Positions 55,926 to 64,000 of a stretch of DNA of 64,000 bases are shown piece by piece (position 1 is the first letter of the stretch; every line of letters starts with the position of its first letter). The notes below the pieces were generated by a model. The model saw nothing but the letters and a program-made list of their open reading frames with translations, had not been told where the DNA came from and ran no database searches. Origin of the DNA: Helicobacter pylori (GTDB lineage: Bacteria; Campylobacterota; Campylobacteria; Campylobacterales; Helicobacteraceae). Position numbers and translations under genes: made by a program. The DNA is taken from assembly GCF_030062585.1 (NCBI RefSeq), contig NZ_CP071935.1:807034-871033 (forward strand), in the 5' to 3' direction.

Positions 55926-57476
55926 TTACATTCTTATGTTTTTATTGCTAGTAATGAGTTCCCAAAGTTCTTGCTTATTATTGGACAACGCCTTTTGACC
56001 CAACCATTCTCGGGATTTGTTATTGACTGCTATGGCCAAATCCGCATCGCCTGCATAAAGCGCCCTCTCCAGCTCGTCAGAACTCTGATTGAAAAACTTG
56101 GTAGTTTCATGAAAATATTGCTCAAACACCTCCTTAAATTGATTTTGATAAATCTCTAACAGCTTGATGAATTCACGGCATTCTTTTTCAATTTCAATAC
56201 GCCTTTGGCACGCCAATTTAGCCTCTTCACGAGCCTTGAGAAAAGCGTTAAAACAAGTTTCACTCAGAATCGCACCCACAAAGCCTCCAACCAACATCCC
56301 AACCACAGGAATGGGGATGAGCGCTTGCCCAGCAACTGCCATAGCCCCACTACTTATAAGAGTGGTGTTGGCTTTCCCAAGCTGTTTAAGAAGCTCTGTT
56401 TTATCAATCTTTCCAGAAAAATAGCGACCTAATATCGTGGCGTTTGCCACACAAGCACCCACAATCATTGCAGGCACTGAACCCTTGCCAAGGCTTTGGA
56501 TGATTTTATTGGCGCTACTTTGCATCAAACCTCCCAAAAAAGATGAGCTTGCCGTGCTGCAATAACTAAGCACTCCACCCTTTAGGGTAGCAATGGCGGT
56601 GTGCTTGATCGCCTTCATAGGATCCTTGCCATTTGCGATACATTCATAAACATTCGTTACGAGTGAGACCACACCACCTATCAACGCACCGGTTTGTGCG
56701 GCGTTCATTCCTGCTTGATGCGAAACTCTGGTAACATCTTTGGCAGTGGAGAGATTTGGGTTCAATCTGGCTTCAATCGCCTCTCTTTTAGTGGCGCTCG
56801 CAGGCCTTGTATGGGCTTTGATTGTTTTGCATTTTTGGAGTTCTTTCTCTAAAATAGTGGCTTTTTGAAAATCGCCAAGCCCCTTTTGTTTAGCGATTTG
56901 AGACTCTAGGCTCTTGATCCTAGTATTGACCGCTCTTTGAAAATCCCCATAATGATTCCTAGCGATTTTCATCTTCGCACCGTTTTCAAAGTATTTTTCA
57001 TAGTCTTTAGATAAGAGTTTTTTAAAACACTCTTCACCATTTCTGCCCACAAATTTACTTTGCATAGCCGTGCCAGGAATGACATTCCCCTTTTCATCCA
57101 CACTGATATAATCCACGAGTTCGTGGTTCTTTTTGGGCGTGGCATAGTTTGGGAAAAGCTTTTGAACCTGAGCCTTTTGCTCGCTAGAAAGATTGTCATA
57201 CTGCACTATCCTTTCTCTTTTTCCTGCAAGGATATTATGTGCATTAACATGGGCTTGCTCTTTGATTTCCGCAGAATACCCCGCCTGTTGGTTGATATTT
57301 TGATTAGTATAGTTAGGGTTTACCTTCCGTTTTGAGATCTCTTCTAATCTATCCCAGGCAGAAAAATGCTCTCTATTGGCACTAGCATGAAGTGCACTCT
57401 CTTCAGCAGTTGAACCCATGATGGTTGCGTCTGTAATGTTGCTGTATTGTTGTTTTTTTTCTCGATCTTTTTTCAT
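55926..57476 (-). CDS. unknown protein with two hydrophobic helical hairpins
   Basis: 516 residues, not recognised. Charged N-terminal 220 residues with a coiled coil (about 177-220), then hydrophobic segments at 258-280 (TGALIGGVVSLVTNV), 335-350 and 376-404 (ALIPIPVVGMLVGGFVGAIL), and a helical C-terminal region. The IPIPVVG element resembles the FIPVVGSVAGG of the phase-variable GTPase in this window, suggesting a shared membrane-insertion module. No signal peptide. The ATG overlaps the TGA of the 48-codon gene (ATGA) and has GGAG 7 bases ahead. Possibly a pore-forming or membrane-bound effector. That is inference. Confidence 0.65.
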   Translation of the reverse strand: MKKDREKKQQYSNITDATIMGSTAEESALHASANREHFSAWDRLEEISKRKVNPNYTNQNINQQAGYSAEIKEQAHVNAHNILAGKRERIVQYDNLSSEQKAQVQKLFPNYATPKKNHELVDYISVDEKGNVIPGTAMQSKFVGRNGEECFKKLLSKDYEKYFENGAKMKIARNHYGDFQRAVNTRIKSLESQIAKQKGLGDFQKATILEKELQKCKTIKAHTRPASATKREAIEARLNPNLSTAKDVTRVSHQAGMNAAQTGALIGGVVSLVTNVYECIANGKDPMKAIKHTAIATLKGGVLSYCSTASSSFLGGLMQSSANKIIQSLGKGSVPAMIVGACVANATILGRYFSGKIDKTELLKQLGKANTTLISSGAMAVAGQALIPIPVVGMLVGGFVGAILSETCFNAFLKAREEAKLACQRRIEIEKECREFIKLLEIYQNQFKEVFEQYFHETTKFFNQSSDELERALYAGDADLAIAVNNKSREWLGQKALSNNKQELWELITSNKNIRM

Positions 57477-57619
57477 GACCTAACTCCAAAAACGAGAGTT
57501 TTAAAAAAAGCGAGAAATTTAGGGGATTCTAAAAGGTTTAGGGTAGGCTTATAAGTAACCCCCTCAGAAAAGCTAGAAATAAAAAAGCTAGGGATAAAAA
57601 ACGCTAGGACTTTTTCCAT
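57473..57619 (-). CDS. 48-residue hydrophobic peptide translationally coupled to the operon
   Basis: ATG 57619 follows AAGGAGG with 5-6 bases of spacing, one of the strongest ribosome sites in the window. The peptide has two similar halves, KVLAFFIPSF near residues 3-12 and KFLAFFKTLVF at 34-44, joined by a polar stretch. Its TGA shares bases with the next ATG, so ribosomes can pass on. Too small for most ORF calls. A TATAGT -10 lies near 57649-57654. A leader or a toxin-like peptide. The function is unknown. Confidence 0.6.
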   Translation of the reverse strand: MEKVLAFFIPSFFISSFSEGVTYKPTLNLLESPKFLAFFKTLVFGVRS

Positions 57620-57718
57620 AAAGACCTCCTTATTGTTTGATCCTAGCCACTATAACCAAAAATCCTAAGCAAACCGCCTTATTTTTAATAAAAAGGTTTA
57701 AAATAATAAATATTTTCC

Positions 57719-58684
57719 CTACCCCCCTGTATAGTAAAACGCCCTTGTGGGAGTTTCGCTGTTTTTATCATTCCACATGTTTTTTTCTGGTTTATTGATG
57801 ACAGATTGCTTTAAAAGCCTTTTCATCATTTTTGTATCTTTATTTATGATCGCTTCTTTAGCGTCTATGGCGTCTTGATAGTATAAACATGGGCAAATCT
57901 TGCCATCAGAAGCCAAACGGATACGATTGCAAGATTGGCAAAAATCATCGCTATGCGGAGCGATAATGCCAAATTGATAGCCATTTTCTAGCGTGTAGAT
58001 TTTAGAAGACCCTTGTTTAGGTTTTTCTGTCTCCATTATTTTGTATTTTTGAGCGATCAGATCTAAAATTTCTTCCTCTTTCAAGCCTTTAACCAAACTT
58101 TTAGCATGCGTATTTTCCATAAATTCAATGTAGCGGATTTGTATGCTTCTGTTTTTCGCGTATTCTAAAAGCTCTAAGATTTCATCATCATTAACGCCTT
58201 TCATCACAACCGTGTTTAATTTGAGTTTTAAACCCGCTTTTAAGGACTCTTCAATCCCTTCTAGCGCATTTTTAAGGGCGTCTTTTTGAGAGATTTTTAA
58301 GACCCTATCGCTTTTTAAAGAATCTAATGAAACATTCACCCGTGATAACCCGGCATTTTTTAAATCCTTAGCCATTTTTTTGAGTAAAAAACCATTAGTG
58401 CTTAAAACTAACGCCACTTCCTTATTGTAAGCGTGCAATTTAGCGATAAACTCGTCTAAACCCTTGCGTAATAGCGGCTCCCCACCCGTGATTCTAATTT
58501 TTTTAACGCCCTCATCAATGGCGATTTTAAGAAATTCTAAAACATTATCCAAAGGCAATAATTCTTCATCATCAAAAAAATCTAATGGCGTAGCAGGCAT
58601 GCAATACTGACACCTGAAATTACATTGCTTGGTTACAGACACCCTAATATAGTCAATAACCCTATTAAAACTATCTACTAACAC
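57719..58684 (-). CDS. moaA: GTP 3',8-cyclase, molybdenum cofactor synthesis
   Basis: 321 residues from a GTG at 58684 (AAGGG 8 bases upstream). Radical-SAM cluster C21, C25, C28 (CNFRCQYC), ITGGEPLLR, the C-terminal second cluster in [18 protein letters not shown], and a terminal Gly-Gly required for activity. First step of molybdopterin synthesis. The downstream stretch 57620-57718 holds the promoter of the following operon. Confidence 0.95.
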   Translation of the reverse strand: MLVDSFNRVIDYIRVSVTKQCNFRCQYCMPATPLDFFDDEELLPLDNVLEFLKIAIDEGVKKIRITGGEPLLRKGLDEFIAKLHAYNKEVALVLSTNGFLLKKMAKDLKNAGLSRVNVSLDSLKSDRVLKISQKDALKNALEGIEESLKAGLKLKLNTVVMKGVNDDEILELLEYAKNRSIQIRYIEFMENTHAKSLVKGLKEEEILDLIAQKYKIMETEKPKQGSSKIYTLENGYQFGIIAPHSDDFCQSCNRIRLASDGKICPCLYYQDAIDAKEAIINKDTKMMKRLLKQSVINKPEKNMWNDKNSETPTRAFYYTGG

Positions 58685-58770
58685 TCCCTTTTCCCTTATG
58701 CCCTTTATTTAAGCTTTTAGTGTAACATAATAAAATAATGACTTAACAACATTAAACATGGATAGATTTT

Positions 58771-59376
58771 TTGAAAAACCCTATCATTGATAACATTCCT
58801 TGCGTTTTATTAGCTGGGGGCAAAAGCTCTCGTTTTACCATCAATAACATTCAAATCAATAAGGCTCTTGTGCCTTTTGAGTCGTATTCTAGCCTTTTAG
58901 AATACCAATACTCGCGCCTTTTAAAACTTTTCAAACAAGTCATTATCAGCGCTAAAAAATCATATGAACTAAACGCTCCCTATCTTTTAGAAAAAGAGAG
59001 CGATCTTTTTTCACCCCTTTTTGGCATTTATAACGCTTTTTTAACATTGCAAACCCCTTATATTTTTTTTATCGCCATAGATGCGCCTTTAGTGTCCTTT
59101 GAGAGCATTAAAACTCTTTGTGGGATTCAAAACTTTAGCGTAGTCTATGCTAAAAGCCCCACAAAAGAACATTATTTGATTTCTTTGTGGCATCAAAGTA
59201 TCCTTAACGCCCTTAATTACGCCCTTAAAACACAAAATTATCGCTTGAGCAATCTTATCAAAAACGCCTCTTCAACCGCTATCCATTTTGACAAAGAAGA
59301 AGAATTTTTAAATCTCAACACCCTAAAAGACTATGAATTAGCCGTTCAAATTTTAAAAGAGGGATCAAATGGCTGA
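58771..59376 (+). CDS. mobA: molybdenum cofactor guanylyltransferase
   Basis: 201 residues, TTG start at 58771. [10 protein letters not shown] is the nucleotide-binding loop and [10 protein letters not shown] holds the metal aspartate. Adds GMP to molybdopterin. Divergent from moaA. Ends inside flhB by 8 bases. Confidence 0.9.
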   Translation: MKNPIIDNIPCVLLAGGKSSRFTINNIQINKALVPFESYSSLLEYQYSRLLKLFKQVIISAKKSYELNAPYLLEKESDLFSPLFGIYNAFLTLQTPYIFFIAIDAPLVSFESIKTLCGIQNFSVVYAKSPTKEHYLISLWHQSILNALNYALKTQNYRLSNLIKNASSTAIHFDKEEEFLNLNTLKDYELAVQILKEGSNG

Positions 59377-60445
59377 AGAAGAAAAAACCGAACTCCCTAG
59401 CGCGAAAAAAATCCAAAAAGCCAGAGAAGAAGGCAATGTGCCTAAGAGCATGGAAGTGGTGGGGGTTTTGGGGTTATTAGCTGGGCTAATGAGTATTTTT
59501 ATTTTTTTTATATGGTGGGTGGATGGCTTTAGCGAAATGTATCGCCATGTATTGAAAGATTTTTCCCTAGATTTTAGTAAAGAAAGCGTTCAAGAGCTGT
59601 TTAACCAACTGGCTAAAGACACTTTTTTATTGCTTTTACCCCTTTTAATCATTCTAATGGTGGTGGCGTTTTTATCCAATGTCTTGCAATTTGGCTGGCT
59701 CTTTGCCCCTAAAGTCATTGAGCCTAAATTTTCTAAAATCAACCCTATCAATGGCGTCAAAAACCTTTTTTCTTTAAAAAAGCTCCTTGATGGGAGTTTG
59801 ATCACTTTGAAAGTTTTTTTAGCTTTTTTTCTGGGGTTTTTCATCTTTTCCTTATTTTTAGGGGAATTAAACCATGCGGCTCTTTTGAATTTGCAAGGCC
59901 AGTTGTTGTGGTTTAAAAGCAAGGCGTTATTACTCATTTCTTCGCTTTTATTTTTATTTTTTGTCTTGGCTTTTATAGATTTAGCAATCAAACGCCGCCA
60001 ATACACTAACTCTTTAAAAATGACTAAACAAGAAGTTAAGGACGAATACAAACAGCAAGAAGGGAACCCAGAAATCAAAGCCAAAATCCGCCAGATGATG
60101 GTAAAAAACGCCACGAATAAAATGATGCAAGAAATCCCTAAAGCTAATGTTGTGGTTACTAACCCCACCCATTATGCCGTCGCTCTTCAATTTGATGAAG
60201 AACACCCTGTGCCTGTGGTAGTGGCTAAAGGCACGGACTATTTAGCCATTAGGATTAAGGGTATCGCTAGAGAGCATGACATAGAAATTATAGAAAATAA
60301 AACGCTCGCTAGAGAGCTTTATAGGGATGTGAAATTAAACGCTACCATACCAGAAGAATTGTTTGAAGCGGTAGCGATTGTCTTCGCTCAAGTGGCTAAA
60401 TTAGAACAAGAACGCCAAAAACAAAAGATCATCAAACCTCTTTAA
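59369..60445 (+). CDS. flhB: flagellar export switch protein FlhB
   Basis: 358 residues. Four membrane helices, then the cytoplasmic domain with the self-cleavage site NPTHYA ([11 protein letters not shown], near residue 265). Controls the switch from hook to filament export. Starts with the usual [22 protein letters not shown]. Overlaps mobA by 8 bases. The gap to the next gene (60446-60539) shows nothing. Confidence 0.95.
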   Translation: MAEEEKTELPSAKKIQKAREEGNVPKSMEVVGVLGLLAGLMSIFIFFIWWVDGFSEMYRHVLKDFSLDFSKESVQELFNQLAKDTFLLLLPLLIILMVVAFLSNVLQFGWLFAPKVIEPKFSKINPINGVKNLFSLKKLLDGSLITLKVFLAFFLGFFIFSLFLGELNHAALLNLQGQLLWFKSKALLLISSLLFLFFVLAFIDLAIKRRQYTNSLKMTKQEVKDEYKQQEGNPEIKAKIRQMMVKNATNKMMQEIPKANVVVTNPTHYAVALQFDEEHPVPVVVAKGTDYLAIRIKGIAREHDIEIIENKTLARELYRDVKLNATIPEELFEAVAIVFAQVAKLEQERQKQKIIKPL

Positions 60446-60539
60446 GATTTTTGTAAACCCGCTTTTAAGCCCTAAAAAGACACTCAATCAAGGACACTCA
60501 AAAAACTTTAGCTATCCCTATTGAATGAGAACTAAGCCT

Positions 60540-61277
60540 TTAAATCTTATGCTCCAAACGCCTTAAAGTGTTATGGATGTATTCTAAAAGCCACCCCAAC
60601 AAGCCTAAAAAGTAAAAACCCAACCGCATGCCATAATATTCTTTAGTTTGAATGAACATGCTAGAGCATAGCACCACCACGCTAAGCCCCACGATCAAAA
60701 TAAGCGTGTTAGCATATTCATACAACCCAAAAAGGCGTTTGCAATAGATTAAAACCAGTATCAATAAAATAAGAGCGAGTATAAAAAGGGAAAAATCCAC
60801 GCAATCAGACACGCTTAAAAATCTAAAGCTCTGCAAAGAAGAAGCAAAAACCCACACGATGCAAATATTCATAGAAGGCAAGAAAGATTGCTTCATGCTA
60901 GCCCCTAAAAAACGCCACAATAAAGTCGCTAACAGCGCAAAATAGAAAAGATAAAGCACGATTAAAGAATGTTTAACAGGAAAATTCCAAGCGTAGAAAG
61001 AAAGGCATAAGATCCCTACGCAAGCGCATTTTTGGCGCGTGAGGGTGAAAGGCTTTAGAATAAGCACAAGCAGATAAATTAAAGAAACGCCTATTAACCC
61101 CAAGTAATCTAATTTGACAATGAAATCATAAACATGGTTTTCAAACAAAAAAAACAATTGCGAAAAATCATCGCTGAAATGCGAAAACAATAAAGTTTCC
61201 ACATTGAACAAAAACAACAAAAAAAACAATGAAGAAAAAACGACTTTATGCGTGTATATTTTTTGATAAAAATTCAT
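60540..61277 (-). CDS. integral membrane protein of unknown function
   Basis: 245 residues with about seven hydrophobic helices and few charged loops. Not recognised. It lies 18 bases after amiA on the same strand, so likely co-transcribed with amiA. Cysteines are frequent in the membrane part. A cell-envelope role is suggested only by location. Confidence 0.65.
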   Translation of the reverse strand: MNFYQKIYTHKVVFSSLFFLLFLFNVETLLFSHFSDDFSQLFFLFENHVYDFIVKLDYLGLIGVSLIYLLVLILKPFTLTRQKCACVGILCLSFYAWNFPVKHSLIVLYLFYFALLATLLWRFLGASMKQSFLPSMNICIVWVFASSLQSFRFLSVSDCVDFSLFILALILLILVLIYCKRLFGLYEYANTLILIVGLSVVVLCSSMFIQTKEYYGMRLGFYFLGLLGWLLEYIHNTLRRLEHKI

Positions 61278-61295
61278 CTACAACCTAATCATTGC

Positions 61296-62612
61296 CTAAT
61301 CATTCTTGCTGAAGAAACTATCAATGCCATCAGCAATGCCCTTAGCCAAGATCTTTTGATACGGTTTGCTTTGGATGCGTTTAGATTCTATCGCATGGGA
61401 ATTATAACCAATTTCTATTAAAATTGAAGGCATTAAAGCCCCGGCTAACACCCAAAAAGGCCCCTCCCTAACACCCCCATCCACCACATCAGGGTAATTT
61501 TTGCGGACACTTTGGAGCATGCCGTATTGCACATCAATCGCCAGTTTGTTAGAAACAATCAGTCGCTGCGTGTTCAATGAATTTAAAAGCAAACTTTTAG
61601 AAAAATAATCCATTAAATTCACATCGTCTTTATTTTCTTGCTCAGCCACTTTCCTAGCCCTTTCACTCCTTGCGGTGGATAAAAAATAAGTCTCTATACC
61701 ATGAGCGTTAGAGGTGGAATGCTTGGGGATGGAATTGGCATGCACTGAGATGAATAAATCTGCGCTTTTTTTATTGGCTAATTCCGTGCGAGCCACTAAA
61801 TCAATATAAATATCCTTATCCCTTGTCAATAAAACGCTATAGCCTCTTTTTTTAAGCTCTTTGTGTAAAAACTTCACCACTTCTAAAACAATGTCTTTTT
61901 CACACACCAAATTCGCGCTCATCGCCCCGCAATCTTTCCCCCCATGCCCAGCGTCCAAAACGATCTTTTTGTGTTTTTTACGCTTGGTTTTGATGAAAGT
62001 ATCATTTTTTTCTGCTATAAAGACTTGGTTCTTGCTCTCATTTTTTGCTTCTTTTTTAGGAATTTCTTTTTTAGTGCTCCTTTCGTTCAATGGAGAGTGC
62101 ACATGCTTTGAGTGTGCATGCTTAGTTGGCGTTTTTTCTTTGGTCTCTTTAGACTTTTTAGCCTCTTTTTTAATGGACTTAGGGGCGGGTTTTAGCGTTG
62201 TGTGTTTGAGTGCATGGTGTTTGGGTGGTTTTAGCGCCATTTTGTGCCTAACTAAGGGTTTTTTCTCCACGATAGAAATATAGAGCTTGTCTTTAAGGAT
62301 TTTAATCTCATAAGTCATCTTAGGAGCATAGCCGATAACCACTCGTGCTAACTTAGGGCTGAATTGCGCGATCGTGATGAAAGATTGCTTGGAGAATTGG
62401 TAATGCTTTTTAGGAATGGTTAAAACGGCTTCTAATTCCAAATAACTCTTGAAATTTTTGAGCGGAACTTCTTTGAATTTTTTAACTTCTTGATTGAACA
62501 GAATCTTAACACTGCTAGAGCCAAAAGGCACAATGTTGGTGATTTTAAGGGTTGTAGCACAAGCAAAATGCAACCACAAAAGACATGCAACAACCCCTAA
62601 CCTCACAAGCAC
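61296..62612 (-). CDS. amiA: N-acetylmuramoyl-L-alanine amidase
   Basis: 438 residues. Signal peptide (VACLLWLHFACA), an AMIN-like N-terminal domain, a Lys/Thr/Ser-rich linker (about 150-210), then the Amidase_3 catalytic domain with LDAGHGGKDCG (zinc His) near 220-230, SVHANSIPKHS and EIGYNSHAIES (catalytic Glu). Cleaves stem peptides from peptidoglycan at division and was reported to be needed for spiral-to-coccoid change. FtsEX and the EnvC-like protein in this window are probable activators. Confidence 0.93.
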   Translation of the reverse strand: MLVRLGVVACLLWLHFACATTLKITNIVPFGSSSVKILFNQEVKKFKEVPLKNFKSYLELEAVLTIPKKHYQFSKQSFITIAQFSPKLARVVIGYAPKMTYEIKILKDKLYISIVEKKPLVRHKMALKPPKHHALKHTTLKPAPKSIKKEAKKSKETKEKTPTKHAHSKHVHSPLNERSTKKEIPKKEAKNESKNQVFIAEKNDTFIKTKRKKHKKIVLDAGHGGKDCGAMSANLVCEKDIVLEVVKFLHKELKKRGYSVLLTRDKDIYIDLVARTELANKKSADLFISVHANSIPKHSTSNAHGIETYFLSTARSERARKVAEQENKDDVNLMDYFSKSLLLNSLNTQRLIVSNKLAIDVQYGMLQSVRKNYPDVVDGGVREGPFWVLAGALMPSILIEIGYNSHAIESKRIQSKPYQKILAKGIADGIDSFFSKND

Positions 62613-62618
62613 TACAAA

Positions 62619-63710
62619 TTAACCCTCTGTAAGCTCTTTAATCAATTCATGCACGCTGATAATCTTATCCACTCTATAGCCATTAGCCCCGGTAAAATAA
62701 AGCCCCTCTTCTCTGTTTCCTAAATAACTGCGCCCCAAGCCATCAGCGATACAATAGCCCACCTTTTTAGCCTCTTCACCTCTGTTGCAAGGCGCTACAC
62801 AATTGCTCACGCATGCGATTTTGGGCGCATTACCCTCTTCAATGCGTTTGATCACTCCCGTATTAATAGCCCTAGCCGGATAACCTACAGGCGATTTAAT
62901 GAGTAAAATATCTTCTTTTTTGAGCGTGGGCAAAAGATCGGCATACGCTTTAGCGTCGCATTCTTTCGTGCCTAAAAAACGAGTCGCCATCTGCACCCCA
63001 CTCGCTCCAAGGCTTAACATGGTGTCTATATCTTTCCTGTCCCAAATCCCCCCAGCTGCGATGATAGGGATATTCCCCCATTCTTTAGAAGCTTCCACGA
63101 CTTTAGGCACTAAGTTTTCTAATCGGAATTCTTCTTTGAAACAATCTTCGTATTTAAAGCCCTGATGCCCCCCACTCAACGGCCCTTCCACAATGAATGC
63201 GTCCGGGATTCTTTTATAGCGATCGCTCCATCTTTTACAAAGGATTTTTAAAGCCTTCGCTGAAGAAATAATAGGGATGAGCGCCACATCGCTAAAATCC
63301 TTAGCGAATTCAGGCATGTTAGTGGGCAAACCAGCCCCTGTAATGATAATATTCGCCCCCGCCTCACAAGAGTCCCTTAAAACACGGCCATAGTCATTGA
63401 TAGCGTATAAAATATTCGCCCCCAAAGGGTTGTTCCCGCAAATCTTTCTAGCGTTTGCAAAAATTTCATTCAACGCTTTTTTGGAGTAAAAATTCAAAGC
63501 TTCAAAGGGTTTTTTAGCCACAATCCTTTCTACAAAACGCATGTTTTTATAATAACCAGTCCCTACGGCTGAAATCACTCCTAAAGCCCCTTCTTTGGCA
63601 ACATTTCCAGCTAGTTCATCCCAGCTAATCCCCACACCCATTCCCCCTTGAAAGATAGGGAATTTTATGGTGTGCTTACCGATTTTTAGCGGTTTGAGTG
63701 TTGATACCAT
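62619..63710 (-). CDS. fabX: FabX, flavin/[4Fe-4S] dehydrogenase-isomerase of unsaturated fatty acid synthesis
   Basis: 363 residues of the nitronate monooxygenase/FabK fold. The N-terminus KFPIFQGGMGVGISW, EGPLSGGHQG, AAGGIWDRKDID and the flavin-binding GASGVQMATRF are family motifs. The C-terminal cysteines in CVSNCVAPCNRGEEAKKVGYC match the [4Fe-4S] ligands described for H. pylori FabX (HP0773), which makes a cis double bond from decanoyl-ACP. Co-directional with amiA and 6 bases from it. Upstream tyrS is 16 bases away. Confidence 0.88.
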   Translation of the reverse strand: MVSTLKPLKIGKHTIKFPIFQGGMGVGISWDELAGNVAKEGALGVISAVGTGYYKNMRFVERIVAKKPFEALNFYSKKALNEIFANARKICGNNPLGANILYAINDYGRVLRDSCEAGANIIITGAGLPTNMPEFAKDFSDVALIPIISSAKALKILCKRWSDRYKRIPDAFIVEGPLSGGHQGFKYEDCFKEEFRLENLVPKVVEASKEWGNIPIIAAGGIWDRKDIDTMLSLGASGVQMATRFLGTKECDAKAYADLLPTLKKEDILLIKSPVGYPARAINTGVIKRIEEGNAPKIACVSNCVAPCNRGEEAKKVGYCIADGLGRSYLGNREEGLYFTGANGYRVDKIISVHELIKELTEG

Positions 63711-63726
63711 AGCTCTTTCCTTAATA

Positions 63727-64000
63727 TTAGTTAATATTTAATTTCATAAATCTTTTCTTACCAAGCTGTATAACATAATTTCCTTTAACAAAACGATAAC
63801 TCTCATTTTTTATCACTTCTTGATTAATCTTTACACCCCCTCCTTGAATATCGCGCCTGGCTTGTGAAGTGGATGGGCAAAAGCCAATCTGTTTTAAAAC
63901 ATCTAAAATCCCAACCCCCTCATCAAAATCGCTCTCTGATAAAATTTCGGGCAAAAGGTTTGCGCTAAACACTTTAGAAAATTGCTCTTTAGCCTTGAAT
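63727..64000 (-). CDS. tyrS: tyrosyl-tRNA synthetase, C-terminal part, cut by window edge
   Basis: The gene starts beyond the right edge. The visible ~90 residues hold the C-terminal S4 RNA-binding domain (LDVLKQIGFCPSTSQARRDIQGGGVKIN and YVIQLGKKRF), as in bacterial TyrRS. The frame is open to the edge (FKAKEQFSKVFSAN). The MFSAN methionine at 63972 is internal, not the start. Confidence 0.88.
   Translation of the reverse strand, partial: FKAKEQFSKVFSANLLPEILSESDFDEGVGILDVLKQIGFCPSTSQARRDIQGGGVKINQEVIKNESYRFVKGNYVIQLGKKRFMKLNIN

Overview
The window reads as Helicobacter pylori chromosome. It is AT-rich and densely packed. It encodes H. pylori-specific outer-membrane proteins (a Hom protein and a SabA/SabB pair), FabX, the flaG-fliD-fliS flagellar block, and dinucleotide and homopolymer phase-variation tracts. 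Its gene order matches what I remember of the HP0710 to HP0774 region of strain 26695. Locus numbers given below are from memory and were not looked up.

Layout. 1-4.2 kb: a Hom outer-membrane protein, then an overlapping HD-domain/Fic pair. 4.2-9.1 kb: minus-strand rpoN, lptB, tsaE, dnaX and lysE-like genes. 9.3-10.3 kb: two tandem secreted DUF1104-like proteins, the second with a histidine-rich tail. 10.4-17.3 kb: two nearly identical sab adhesin genes in inverted orientation around dcuA and ansB. sabB is OFF with (CT)8, and sabA is ON with (CT)7. 17.3-20.3 kb: an outer-membrane protein, dus and tilS. 20.4-25.5 kb: a four-gene minus-strand cluster with two overlapping dynamin-like GTPase genes of the LeoA/HP0731 kind, preceded by a T15 tract. 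It ends in a gene with a HEPN-like RNxxxH motif. 25.5-35.1 kb: rimO, gpt, an aminotransferase, pgpA, ddl, an alpha/beta hydrolase, murF, a HIT protein, prsA, a CAT-anticodon tRNA and rodA. The rodA reading frame ends inside the tRNA. 35.1-36.3 kb: a third GTPase gene, with a DUF697-like tail, switched OFF by (AG)7. 36.5-45.7 kb: rluD, a FnIII lipoprotein, trmB, ftsE-ftsX-envC-like, and flaG-fliD-fliS-fliT-like. 45.7-53.9 kb: housekeeping and transporter genes, two of which appear to start at AUU. 54.2-57.6 kb: an unrecognised minus-strand operon of four genes. 57.7-64 kb: moaA, mobA, flhB, a membrane protein, amiA, fabX and the 3' end of tyrS.

How genes connect. FtsE, FtsX and a LytM protein that has lost its zinc ligands (39.9-42.5 kb) are the expected activators of the amidase AmiA at 61.3 kb. 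TilS at 19.3 kb would modify the CAT tRNA at 33.9 kb if that tRNA is Ile2. RpoN and a FliA-type promoter belong to the flagellar cascade that includes flaG, fliD and flhB.

Best candidates for a poorly described system: (i) the paired dynamin-like GTPases at 21.9-25.4 kb, which resemble the Eleos/LeoABC arrangement and sit behind a promoter-proximal T15 tract; (ii) the separate frameshift-switched GTPase at 35.1-36.3 kb; (iii) the operon at 54.6-57.6 kb, made of a 48-aa coupled peptide, a 516-aa and a 338-aa protein with glycine-rich hydrophobic cores, and a 100-codon gene broken by an amber codon. Phase variation of non-surface GTPases is more typical of restriction or defence functions than of housekeeping, but that link is inference.
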